Assembly (NCBI GenBank): GCA_029004715.1
Contig: JAQVYX010000011.1
Coordinates: 1 to 33,112, forward strand
Length of the DNA stretch: 33,112 nt
Reading direction: 5' to 3'
Source of the DNA: Acidaminococcaceae bacterium
Lineage (GTDB): Bacteria; Bacillota; Negativicutes; Acidaminococcales; Acidaminococcaceae
Shown: piece by piece, positions 16,669 through 24,093 of the stretch
Layout: each line of letters starts with the position of its first letter
Numbering within the stretch: the stretch's first letter is position 1
Position numbers and translations under genes: made by a program
Notes under the pieces: model-generated
Databases searched by the model: none
Told to the model about the DNA's origin: nothing
Seen by the model: the letters and a program-made list of their open reading frames with translations, nothing else

Positions 16669-17706
16669 ATGATTAAAAAAATACTCATAATCAGACTCAG
16701 CTCTATTGGTGATGTTATGCATTGTACGCCTGTGGCCAAAGCGTTAAAAACAACTTGGCCTGACTGTCATATAACATGGTTAGTCGGGGAAGTATGTGCA
16801 GAACTTATAAAATATAATCCATATGTGGACGAATATATTGTGTGGTCTAGGGAGCGCTTTGAAAAATACTGTAGAAATTATGAATTCAAAGAAGCTTGGT
16901 CTATGTGGCAAGAGCTAATGAAAAGATTGTCTGTACTGGACTTTTACGCGGTCCTTGATATTCATGGATTGTTTTTAACAGGTTTGATTGCCAGTAAAAT
17001 AAAGGCTGAACGCCGTATAGGACTAAAGGATGCTAAAGAACTTAACTTTATTTTTATGGGGGAAACGGTTAAACCAAGCGGGCGACACATGACCAAGAGA
17101 TATATGAGTATTTTGCAGCCATTTGGCATTGTTACTAACAGCGATGATATGACGCTTATAGTTCCTAATTATGCACAACGATTTGCCGCAAAAATTTTAT
17201 CACAGGCGGGTATTGCTGCTGATGATAAGGTTGTAGTACTTGTACCGGGAACAACTTGGTCTACAAAAAATTGGCCTACGGAGTTTTTTGCTGAAACAGC
17301 AAATTTAATTGAGAAAGACTTTAAAATTGTTTTATGTGGAGGGCAATCAGAGATTGAGCTTGGTAGGAAAATTGAAAGTAAAGTCCATTGTTCTGTAATA
17401 AATACAATTGGGCAAACAGATTTGTTGGAAATGGCAGCAATTTTGCAATGTGCTTCTGTGGTTGTTGCCGGTGATACGGGACCCTTACATATGGCGGCAG
17501 CACTTAAGTTGTCAACGGTTGTTATTTTTGGCCCAAGTGATCCGGAATGCTATAAACCCTTAGGCAGCAATAGTATAACGCTTTTTTATCAACAGAAGTG
17601 TTCTTTTTGTCATAAACAAAAATGTCCTACAGGTAAAAATGATTGTATGAAAAAAGTGCGTCCTGGTGAGGTCGCAGCAGCTATTTATAAATTAGTTGGG
17701 GTATAA
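16669..17706 (+). CDS. Glycosyltransferase family 9 (ADP-heptose:LPS heptosyltransferase-type)
   Basis: 345 residues, GT-B fold. N-terminal IKKILIIRLSSIGDVMHCTPVAKAL is the classic WaaF/RfaF start; the C-terminal half has VLVPGTTWSTKNWP (nucleotide-sugar site) and VVAGDTGPLHMAAAL (GDTGxxH). It would add L-glycero-D-manno-heptose to the LPS inner core on the cytoplasmic face of the inner membrane. This is one of the two best pointers to an outer membrane in the host. CSFCHKQKCP near the C-terminus is a cysteine cluster seen in some family members. Only a weak AGG lies before the ATG. A strong terminator follows. Confidence 0.9.
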   Translation: MIKKILIIRLSSIGDVMHCTPVAKALKTTWPDCHITWLVGEVCAELIKYNPYVDEYIVWSRERFEKYCRNYEFKEAWSMWQELMKRLSVLDFYAVLDIHGLFLTGLIASKIKAERRIGLKDAKELNFIFMGETVKPSGRHMTKRYMSILQPFGIVTNSDDMTLIVPNYAQRFAAKILSQAGIAADDKVVVLVPGTTWSTKNWPTEFFAETANLIEKDFKIVLCGGQSEIELGRKIESKVHCSVINTIGQTDLLEMAAILQCASVVVAGDTGPLHMAAALKLSTVVIFGPSDPECYKPLGSNSITLFYQQKCSFCHKQKCPTGKNDCMKKVRPGEVAAAIYKLVGV

Positions 17707-17735
17707 ATAAAAATTCCATTAATTAGCAACAATGC

Positions 17736-17769
17736 AAAAAGGTTCAGAGAAAAATCTCTGAACCTTTTT
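17736..17769. terminator. Bidirectional terminator
   Basis: A 15-bp perfect stem (core GGTTCAGAGA/TCTCTGAACC) with a 4-base AAAA loop and A5/T5 flanks, lying between the convergent heptosyltransferase gene (+) and the OB-fold-like gene (-). Confidence 0.92.
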
Positions 17770-17815
17770 ATCGGTATTAAAGATATTTGACCATGCTAAA
17801 AAGCGAGAGGAACAA

Positions 17816-18322
17816 TTAATTATTAGATTTATTCTTTTGTATTGCTCTGGCGTAAATATATGAAAACATAAGAGCTAGGCAAAAAAGCAGCGTTGCAGAA
17901 AAAATTTTTATATGTGTAAGCTGTTCCTTTTCAAAGTGGCCTTTTTGCACAATTGTAAGAGAAGAACAGGCTATTTCAACTTCTCCAGAGTGTTTAAGGG
18001 AGTTTTTAGAGAAAACACCGGATATACGGACTGTGTCACCAATATGTTTATAGTCACCAAAACTTGTTATTTTTGCCGCATCTGAAGATTCAAGCCATAT
18101 TCCTATGGCATTTGTACCGTCATTTACGTTAATCCAGGAATAACGGCCCCTATTCATTGCTTCCCCAATTGCTTCGCCTTCTATATTAACAACTTTTCCA
18201 TCAAATTGTTCCATGTTATTGATTAAGTTGTCAATTTTTGTAATATTCGCAGCGCTACTAGAACCGGCAAAAGCAATTATGAGTAAAAACATTATGATGA
18301 GTGTTTTACAGATGTTGTGCAT
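17816..18322 (-). CDS. Membrane-anchored OB-fold-like protein downstream of trkH
   Basis: 168 residues. A signal peptide or anchor at 1-25 (LIIMFLLIIAFAG, then SSSAA), an extracytoplasmic beta-rich domain at about 27-130 (VVNIEGEAIG, SWINVNDGTNAIGIWL, GDTVRISGVF) with the rhythm of an OB-fold, and a C-terminal membrane helix at about 140-160 followed by basic residues. I do not know a defined function. The start is placed at 18322 because GGAGGG lies 11 bases upstream; the alternative ATG at 18292 overlaps the trkH stop but has no ribosome site. The gene starts inside the 3' end of trkH (31-base overlap), so it is translationally tied to potassium uptake. Confidence 0.7.
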   Translation of the reverse strand: MHNICKTLIIMFLLIIAFAGSSSAANITKIDNLINNMEQFDGKVVNIEGEAIGEAMNRGRYSWINVNDGTNAIGIWLESSDAAKITSFGDYKHIGDTVRISGVFSKNSLKHSGEVEIACSSLTIVQKGHFEKEQLTHIKIFSATLLFCLALMFSYIYARAIQKNKSNN

Positions 18323-19836
18323 AGCGTCTTTATCCCTCCAATGATGTACCCAAACAGTGCAAAAACCGCCATAAATTCAAGCCTTCCTAAATACATAGCA
18401 ATAATATATTGTACTTTTAAAATAGTGGGCATGGATGTTGAGGTAATACCAATGGATAAGCCAACATTACCAGTGACAGAGGCGGCTTCAAAGGCGGCAG
18501 AGGCAAGCGGATATCCTAAAAATGCACCAAGCGCAGTGTTGATTGCGAATAAAAGCACATAGCATATAATGATAAGAGCAGAGGTTTTCACTAAGTTGTC
18601 TGTTAATATAAAATCTTTTATGTGGTGGTATTTATATATTTTTATGCTTCTTTCCGACGAAAGTAGTTTTTTAATATCCGCAATTAGGCCTTTGAATACA
18701 ATACCTACCCTTAATCCCTTAAAGCCTCCTGCGGTAGAACAAGCGGAACCGCCAATTAGCATGGCAATGATGATAATTAAAATCCCGAAGTCACCCCAAT
18801 CAGAGATAAATTGCTGGGAATAAATATTACTAAACCCCGTAGTTGTATGAGCAGATAGTACATTATAAACAACTCGCCTAAAAATTGAAACGGCATCGGT
18901 ATAGATACCAAGTTGGGATAATCTAACAACAGCAAAAGCGCAAGCAATAAAGGATGTTATAAAAAAGCTCTGGGTTTCAATATTTTTAATTAGCTCCTTT
19001 TTATTTCCCTGCCAGATAGCGTAGTGCAAACCAAAATTCAAGGACCCCAGCATCATCAATATGATGGTTATGATTTCATAAGAAAAACTGTGATAATACA
19101 TTATATTTTGTGCGTTAGGGGCAAAGCCGCCTGTGCTCCAGGCAGATTCAAAAATAAAAAGACCATGAAAAAATGCAGATAATGGAGATAATCCTATGTA
19201 TATACCACAAAGCCATAATGCTGTAGTTCCGATTATCATGTAAACAATACTTATTTTCCAAATAATTCTAGCTGTTCCAAGTACATTTGGCACAAGTTCA
19301 ACATCTTTTGCTTCACCAACATATAGTTTATAAGCACCACCTAGATTTTTGAGCATAAAGCTTAATGCCAAAACGACTACACCTTGTCCACCAACAAAAG
19401 TAAGCAGGTGGCGCCACATATTTAGGCTTACTGATAAATGATCAAGATCCTGCGTAAGAACTAGTCCTGTGGTTGTGAACCCACTCATAACATCAAAGCA
19501 AGCGTCAAGGACGCTTTGCACATGTCCGCTTAATACATAGGGAATTGAACATAAAAACATTAGTACAAGCCACGAAATAGCAGCTATAATAAACCCATGT
19601 TTCCCTTCTACTTTGGTTTTATTTTCGTGAGTTTCCCAGCCGCAAAAAATTAAGAGAATGCCGGTTGTAACAGAAATGGAAATGCTAATTAAAAAATCAA
19701 GAAGAGGATTCCACTCCCGTAAAATTAATGCGGTTAATAAGGGAATAACCATTAGAAGCGCGGTTCCCAGTACTATACAACCGGTATAGTAGCTAACAAT
19801 ATTAATACTTGAAAAGTTTATATTTGAATTTTTCAT
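18292..19836 (-). CDS. trkH: Potassium uptake protein TrkH/KtrB family
   Basis: 514-residue potassium-translocating membrane subunit. All four pore loops can be seen: FDVMSGFTTTGLV, SAWSTGGFAP, SAHTTTGFSN and ASVTGNVGLSIG, each with the single-glycine filter of the Trk/Ktr family. The protein is slightly longer than E. coli TrkH. The ATG is 4 bases after the stop of a 34-residue peptide gene and has only a weak GGTGAT ahead, so translation probably depends on that upstream peptide. Regulatory NAD-binding TrkA-type subunits are encoded just upstream. Confidence 0.95.
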   Translation of the reverse strand: MKNSNINFSSINIVSYYTGCIVLGTALLMVIPLLTALILREWNPLLDFLISISISVTTGILLIFCGWETHENKTKVEGKHGFIIAAISWLVLMFLCSIPYVLSGHVQSVLDACFDVMSGFTTTGLVLTQDLDHLSVSLNMWRHLLTFVGGQGVVVLALSFMLKNLGGAYKLYVGEAKDVELVPNVLGTARIIWKISIVYMIIGTTALWLCGIYIGLSPLSAFFHGLFIFESAWSTGGFAPNAQNIMYYHSFSYEIITIILMMLGSLNFGLHYAIWQGNKKELIKNIETQSFFITSFIACAFAVVRLSQLGIYTDAVSIFRRVVYNVLSAHTTTGFSNIYSQQFISDWGDFGILIIIIAMLIGGSACSTAGGFKGLRVGIVFKGLIADIKKLLSSERSIKIYKYHHIKDFILTDNLVKTSALIIICYVLLFAINTALGAFLGYPLASAAFEAASVTGNVGLSIGITSTSMPTILKVQYIIAMYLGRLEFMAVFALFGYIIGGIKTLCTTSVKHSS

Positions 19837-19840
19837 ATTA

Positions 19841-19945
19841 TCACCGTATTATGAAGGAAATAGAAGTGAAAATCAAAAAACAATAGAAACAAATAGAGGC
19901 GATTTCTATAATAAGGCCAAGTATTTCATTTTTTTTGCTTAGCAT
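19841..19945 (-). CDS. 34-residue hydrophobic membrane peptide between trkA and trkH
   Basis: An ORF on the minus strand starting ATG CTA AGC at 19945 and ending TGA at 19841-19843. The peptide begins MLSKKNEILG and continues with a strongly hydrophobic stretch (about residues 8-33: I, L, F, C, Y-rich) ending in Arg34, a single membrane helix with a basic N-terminus. A perfect GGAGG (19954-19958) lies 8 bases upstream, inside the end of the TrkA gene, and the ATG overlaps that gene by 20 bases. Its stop is 4 bases before trkH. Position and size recall KdpF, the 29-residue peptide of the Kdp potassium pump, but there is no obvious sequence relation. A TrkH accessory subunit is inferred. Confidence 0.7.
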   Translation of the reverse strand: MLSKKNEILGLIIEIASICFYCFLIFTSISFIIR

Positions 19946-20612
19946 AAGATACGCCTCCGTTTTGCATATATTCCTTTATTTTAAGAAAAGTTGCTTGGTT
20001 CGTAATTAAATTGACATTGTCATTTTTTAATATTTGGGTGTCACCTCTGGGATATATAATTTTTCCGTTACGGAGCACCGCGGCAATAACGCTTTCTCCC
20101 GGTAGTTCTAAATCTCTGATGAAGCAATTAAGCCAACGGCTTTTTTCATCTACGCTAACTTCAACGAGAATCATAGCTCCGCGGTCAAATGTTTGTACAA
20201 TTTTGCAAATATCACTATCGAATTCATATTCAATCAAATTGGCAATAACTTCAGTACTGCATACGGTTTGATTTACTCCTAAGGCCTTAAACATAGAGAT
20301 ATTCTTAGGATAATTTACTCTGGCGATGGACTTATTAATTTGAAATTCCATTTTGGCAATTTGGCATATAACCAGATTTTCCTCGTCTTTGCCGGTTACA
20401 GCCGCAATAATATCGGCATTATTAATTCCGGCATCATTTAAAACAGCTAAATCACTTCCATCTCCACATATTATATCGGCATCAAGATCATTTGCGATTT
20501 TCCGACAAACATTTTCATCTTTTTCAATTAGCGTTACATTATAACCGCGTCCTTTTAGTGTTTTTAGTAGGTTGGAACCTATTTTACCGCCACCAATAAT
20601 AATCGATTTCAT
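19926..20612 (-). CDS. trkA: TrkA-family regulatory subunit with RCK_N and RCK_C domains
   Basis: 228 residues, the size of KtrA rather than of the double-length E. coli TrkA. Residues 1-120 form the RCK_N Rossmann domain (IIIGGGKIGSNLL, GxGxxG; acidic E at the end of strand 2 in TLIEKDE indicates NAD(H)); about 135-220 form the RCK_C ligand domain. It would gate TrkH on the cytoplasmic face in response to nucleotides. The start overlaps the upstream TrkA-N gene by 4 bases. Its 3' end contains the ribosome site and start of the 34-residue peptide gene. Confidence 0.88.
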   Translation of the reverse strand: MKSIIIGGGKIGSNLLKTLKGRGYNVTLIEKDENVCRKIANDLDADIICGDGSDLAVLNDAGINNADIIAAVTGKDEENLVICQIAKMEFQINKSIARVNYPKNISMFKALGVNQTVCSTEVIANLIEYEFDSDICKIVQTFDRGAMILVEVSVDEKSRWLNCFIRDLELPGESVIAAVLRNGKIIYPRGDTQILKNDNVNLITNQATFLKIKEYMQNGGVSYAKQKK

Positions 20613-21016
20613 TTTAACGTTTCCTCTATTCTGCTTTTTAGTATGTATACGCTCAGTTCTGTTGGATTGATAGTCTCAATTCCCAGCCCATCATACACCG
20701 GCTTTTTTTTTGGATTATTGATTCTTGCTATGATTCTAGGTACTTTAAAAATTTTTTGGGCGATAAGGGCTACTGTAATATTGATATTGTCATCAGAAGT
20801 AGCCGAAATTATATAATCAGCATGCTTAATTCCGGCTTCCAAAAGAACATCGTTATCAAATTCAATGCCTTTTATGCGCAGTCCATTGAATCCACTTCCA
20901 AGAGTATCAAGATTTTTAGCCTCCCGGTCGACAATAGAAATATTATAGCCGGCATCTGATAAGTCCTCTGCTAGCATACTTCCTAGCCTTCCGCAGCCAA
21001 TAATAATTATATACAT
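20609..21016 (-). CDS. TrkA-N (RCK_N-only) NAD-binding protein
   Basis: 135 residues comprising just one RCK_N domain: YIIIIGCGRLGSMLAEDL (GxGxxG), SIVDREAKNLDTLG (acidic residue for NAD ribose), ISATSDDNINI and ARINNPKKK. There is no RCK_C domain. Together with the next gene it corresponds to a split version of a tandem-domain TrkA. AAAGGAAGG lies 8 bases before the ATG. The 4-base overlap with the full-length subunit suggests a hetero-oligomeric gating ring; stoichiometry is unknown. Confidence 0.85.
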   Translation of the reverse strand: MYIIIIGCGRLGSMLAEDLSDAGYNISIVDREAKNLDTLGSGFNGLRIKGIEFDNDVLLEAGIKHADYIISATSDDNINITVALIAQKIFKVPRIIARINNPKKKPVYDGLGIETINPTELSVYILKSRIEETLK

Positions 21017-21073
21017 ATATAAAACCTTCCTTTAAAAAATCATATAAAATAGTAGAATTAAGTAATAGGTATT

Positions 21074-21433
21074 TTAAGGCTTATTTTCCAAAATGGTGTT
21101 TTCTTTTTTTTCAGGTTCATCGCCAAAATCATAAGCATAGGGCTCTGAGCTTTCAAAAGTACAGATTCTTTCAATATTTTTACATGCAGGTTTAAAGGTA
21201 GGGTCGAGAGAATAGGCTGCTCTATAGTGCCTACGTGCCATAATATCATTACCGTTAATTTCAAACCAAATACCAAGCAAATTATGAGGTTGTGGAGAAT
21301 CAGGAAAAATGCGCATAGCCTCAATTATTTCATAATAAGCTTTTTCCTGTTCATGGTGACGTAAGCTTTGGGTTGCTAAACTTATACATTTTGTAAATAA
21401 GTTGTTCGATCTATCAAGATCATACATAACCAT
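21074..21433 (-). CDS. TPR-like small cytoplasmic protein
   Basis: 119 residues with no signal peptide. At least two tetratricopeptide-type helical pairs are visible, about 20-50 (EKAYYEIIEAMRIFPDSPQPHNLLG) and 50-85 (the region ending RAAYSLDPTF), followed by an acidic tail (EPEKKENTILENKP). It likely mediates a protein contact; partner unknown. The ATG at 21433 is preferred over 21439: AAAGGAG is 6-7 bases from the former and only 1 base from the latter. It is the first gene after a promoter with direct repeats and leads into the trkA-trkH genes 57 bases downstream. Confidence 0.65.
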   Translation of the reverse strand: MVMYDLDRSNNLFTKCISLATQSLRHHEQEKAYYEIIEAMRIFPDSPQPHNLLGIWFEINGNDIMARRHYRAAYSLDPTFKPACKNIERICTFESSEPYAYDFGDEPEKKENTILENKP

Positions 21434-21456
21434 ACACATCTCCTTTCAAGCTAAGT

Positions 21457-21485
21457 ATAATATAATGGCAATAAGGTTTGTGTAA
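21457..21485 (-). promoter_or_regulatory. Promoter of the TPR-trkA-trkH operon
   Basis: On the minus strand, TATTAT (21462-21457) is preceded at 17 bases by TTACAC (21485-21480). The -10 is good (5 of 6) but the -35 is poor and coincides with one copy of a direct repeat, the arrangement expected of an activator-dependent promoter. Confidence 0.5.
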
Positions 21486-21507
21486 GGGTTTTGAGGTTTT
21501 GTGTAAG
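21477..21507 (-). promoter_or_regulatory. Two direct repeats CTTACACAAA, candidate response-regulator site
   Basis: The 10-mer (read on the minus strand) occurs at 21486-21477 and 21507-21498, 21 bases apart, i.e. two DNA turns, on the same face. The proximal copy overlaps the -35 region. A related TTTACAC is at 23901-23895 upstream of the sensor kinase gene. OmpR/KdpE-type regulators bind direct repeats, so the adjacent KdpE-like regulator is the first candidate. Confidence 0.5.
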
Positions 21508-21522
21508 TTTTTTGTTAGCAAA

Positions 21523-21549
21523 AAAAGACCATCCATAGGAAGGTCTTTT
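21523..21549 (-). terminator. Terminator after the Kdp-like two-component genes
   Basis: On the minus strand AAAAGACC...GGTCTTTT with an inner CC/GG extension, followed by further T residues. It separates the sensor/regulator unit from the TPR-trk unit. Confidence 0.75.
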
Positions 21550-21567
21550 GATCATTTTGTCAATAAA

Positions 21568-22263
21568 TTATTCGTCTGCAAGGCGATAGCCAACGCCTAT
21601 TTCAGTTATAATATAGCGAGGCTGCGCCGGGTCTTCTTTAAGTTTTCTTCTAAGGTTACCCATACATACCCTTAATGATTGGGTATCATCAGCAATCATG
21701 CCACCCCAGACGTTTTCTATAATAAATTTATGCGTAAGGACTTTTCCCTGATACTTTATGAGTAAGGCTAAGACTTTGTATTCATTTGGGGTAAGATGGA
21801 TTTCGTCATTACTGAGCCAGACTCTGCGCTTATCAGCGTCAACAGTTAAATCACCCATTTTGAAGGTTGACTCTGTTTGTAGGCTGGAAGCATGGACGAT
21901 TGATTGCCGCCGGATTATAACGCGAATGCGGGCAAGCAGTTCAGCGACACTAAAAGGTTTTGTTAAATAATCATCAGCTCCGGCGTCAAGAGCTTCTATC
22001 TTTTCCCTATCATGTCCACGAGCAGAAACGATTAAAATGGGAATCTGCGATACTTTGCGTAATTGTCCAATGACATCTATTCCGTCTATATCAGGCAAGC
22101 CAAGGTCTAAAATTAATATATCGGGATTACAGGAAGCGGCAAGCATGAGTGTAGCTCTTCCGCAATCTGCTTCAATACATTTATACCCTTGTGTTTCAAG
22201 GGAAACTTTTAGAAATCCACGAATAGATTTTTCGTCATCAGCTACTAAGACCAATGGTTGCAT
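21568..22263 (-). CDS. kdpE: OmpR/KdpE-family response regulator
   Basis: 231 residues. Receiver domain 1-118 with acidic pocket D9/D10, phosphoacceptor D53 (ILDLGLPD) and K102 (LTKPF); winged-helix DNA-binding domain about 130-228 (VWLSNDEIHLTPNEYKVLALL). The receiver linker and the C-terminal EIGVGYRLAD match KdpE. AAAGGAGG lies 9 bases before the ATG, and the start lies inside the kinase gene (26-base overlap). It presumably acts with the adjacent kinase; no kdpFABC is in the window, so the target may be the neighbouring trk operon. Confidence 0.85.
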   Translation of the reverse strand: MQPLVLVADDEKSIRGFLKVSLETQGYKCIEADCGRATLMLAASCNPDILILDLGLPDIDGIDVIGQLRKVSQIPILIVSARGHDREKIEALDAGADDYLTKPFSVAELLARIRVIIRRQSIVHASSLQTESTFKMGDLTVDADKRRVWLSNDEIHLTPNEYKVLALLIKYQGKVLTHKFIIENVWGGMIADDTQSLRVCMGNLRRKLKEDPAQPRYIITEIGVGYRLADE

Positions 22264-23827
22264 TATTAGATTCCTCCTTTACCGGCAAACAAAATCGTAC
22301 CAAAGTCCCATGGGGTTTTTTATTATATATTGCTATTTTACCACCGTGAGCTTCAACAATGGACTTGCATAAAGAAAGACCTAGACCGGTACCGTGCCTA
22401 GTCCCGTAGGTCTTGGCGTGTTGCGCATAAAATCTTTCAAATATGTGGGGAAGATCAGTTTCTAAAATTCCAGGGCCATTATCGCTAACCTCAAAAATGA
22501 CTTCACTTTTCACTTTATTTACGGTTACGATAATTTCACTGCCATCCGGAGTATAATTTATAGCGTTGCTTAAGAGGTTTACTAAAACCTGCGTTATTAA
22601 CACGCCATCAACCTTAAGTAAAATAATGTCCGGAGGCATTTTGGCATTAATTATATGTTTGCCGGCGGGCTTTTTCACGTGGCTGATGGCATCTGCAATA
22701 ATTTCTTCGGCCGCTTCTTGTTCAAGATTCATGGTTATTTTTCCTTCATCAAAACGGGTCATGTTTAAAATGTTTTCAACCATTTCATTTAGCCACTTAG
22801 CATCATCATAGATGTTGTTTAAAAAATCCTTTTTAATATCATCACTTACTGTAGCAAAATTATAGATAATGGTACTTGCAGAGCCCATAATGCTGGTTAA
22901 AGGAGTTCGCAGGTCATGAGATATTGCTCTTAGCATATCTGCACGAAGATGTTCGCGCTGTATTTGCATTTGAGTTTCTTCCTGTTTTTCATAAAGCTTT
23001 TCTCTTTCTAAAACCACAGCAATCTGGGGGGCAATGGTATCAAGAAATTTTATTTGTAACGAAGTTAAAGTCGAAGACTTACTAAGAGCTATGCCGATGA
23101 CTCCCATTACGCTGTTTTGCCCTATTATGGGGAGATAATACGCTTTGCTTTTGGGAAAAAGTGCTGTACCATGTCCACAGCAATTTGCCGAATGGTAAGT
23201 CTCATAACAAGCAAGACGTTCTCTATCTTCATTGAAAAAATCTTTACCGGCTACATATCTATTTTGTATTTTTCCTACATCATCAAAAAATTGAACTAAA
23301 ATATCTGCGGAAAACTGTTTAGTAAGTTCTTCGGCGGAAACTTTAGCTAGTGATTTGCTGCTTTTTACTCCTAGTAGTTTCCTCTCTAGCAGGTATAAGG
23401 ATTTAAAACGTTGCTCTCTTTCTTCAGCTAAAGCGGTTTGTGATTTTAACCTTATGGTTAGCATACTAGTAAAGGAGCCCACGAGAAACATTATAAGGAA
23501 AGTTATGGGGTAGCCGGGATTGTATACTTCCAAGGTAAGATAAGGTTCTGTAAAGAAAAAATTGTAAAGTAATACGCCGCAAACAGAGGCTAAAAAGCTA
23601 TAAAAGTAGCTGCTTGCCCAATATGAAAATAAAATAATCCCTAGCAGATAGACCATGACAATGTCAGATTCAAGGGAGCCGCTTTGTTTAAAAAAGATAG
23701 AAATAGCTGTACAGAGAGAAAACATGATAATCATGGTTACAATATTATGTACGATTAAAAAGGTTTTATTTTCCTCATTTTGTTGTTTTGCAGAAGAAAT
23801 ATTTGTTTCGTCTGTCTTAGTATTCAT
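22238..23827 (-). CDS. KdpD-like sensor histidine kinase lacking the N-terminal KdpD/Usp region
   Basis: 529 residues, against about 890 in full KdpD. It begins with the DUF4118 four-helix membrane module (about 25-127, including LYNFFFTEPYLTLEV), then a GAF-like domain (about 145-275), HisKA with His304 in AISHDLRTPLTS, and HATPase (NLLSNAINY, DNGPGI, GTGLGLSLC). The large cytoplasmic KdpD sensor plus Usp domain is absent, so its signal input must differ. The ATG has GGAGGG 5 bases upstream. It is divergent from the iron-uptake operon and overlaps the regulator gene. Confidence 0.88.
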   Translation of the reverse strand: MNTKTDETNISSAKQQNEENKTFLIVHNIVTMIIMFSLCTAISIFFKQSGSLESDIVMVYLLGIILFSYWASSYFYSFLASVCGVLLYNFFFTEPYLTLEVYNPGYPITFLIMFLVGSFTSMLTIRLKSQTALAEEREQRFKSLYLLERKLLGVKSSKSLAKVSAEELTKQFSADILVQFFDDVGKIQNRYVAGKDFFNEDRERLACYETYHSANCCGHGTALFPKSKAYYLPIIGQNSVMGVIGIALSKSSTLTSLQIKFLDTIAPQIAVVLEREKLYEKQEETQMQIQREHLRADMLRAISHDLRTPLTSIMGSASTIIYNFATVSDDIKKDFLNNIYDDAKWLNEMVENILNMTRFDEGKITMNLEQEAAEEIIADAISHVKKPAGKHIINAKMPPDIILLKVDGVLITQVLVNLLSNAINYTPDGSEIIVTVNKVKSEVIFEVSDNGPGILETDLPHIFERFYAQHAKTYGTRHGTGLGLSLCKSIVEAHGGKIAIYNKKPHGTLVRFCLPVKEESNNATIGLSS

Positions 23828-23946
23828 CTTTTCCCTCCATATGTTTAATTAAACCTTTCTTGAATACATAAGATAAGTTTGTTTTATGTGTTCAGTGTAA
23901 ATCAAAAAAAAATGAATAGCAAGGGAGTATTTAAGGTAATTAAATA

Positions 23947-23975
23947 TTGACAGTACTTAAATAACGTAGTACAAT
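23947..23975 (+). promoter_or_regulatory. Strong sigma-70 promoter for the iron/heme-type uptake operon
   Basis: TTGACA (23947-23952), 17 bases, TACAAT (23970-23975). Predicted start is near 23982, so the leader to the first ATG is about 138 bases. The -10 and start site lie inside a long palindrome. Confidence 0.75.
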
Positions 23976-24020
23976 TTCTAAGTTAGCAGTAGCTAACTTA
24001 GAAATTGTACTATTTTTTTT
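23968..24020 (+). promoter_or_regulatory. Operator palindrome 1 / hairpin over the promoter
   Basis: A 20-bp perfect inverted repeat (23968-23987 and 23992-24011) with loop AGTA; core AAGTTAGC-AGTA-GCTAACTT, followed by ATTTTTTTT. It covers the -10 box and the start site, as expected of a repressor operator; the RNA from the start site can only form the inner 6-bp stem, so it is less likely to work as a terminator for this promoter. Confidence 0.6.
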
Positions 24021-24075
24021 ATACTTTATTTTGTGTGATGGTATAGAACGGTTAGTACAGTTTTTTTAGCTCATC

Positions 24076-24093
24076 AGTTAGCCGTGGCTAACT
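24076..24093 (+). promoter_or_regulatory. Operator palindrome 2
   Basis: AGTTAGCC-GT-GGCTAACT, the same AGTTAGC...GCTAACT core as palindrome 1, placed 27 bases before the start codon of the binding-protein gene. It may be a second repressor site or a hairpin in the leader RNA. Confidence 0.5.

Noticed and set aside
23968-24011. Fur box at the uptake-operon promoter
   Set aside because: The palindrome lacks GATAAT-type hexamers; a different repressor is more likely.
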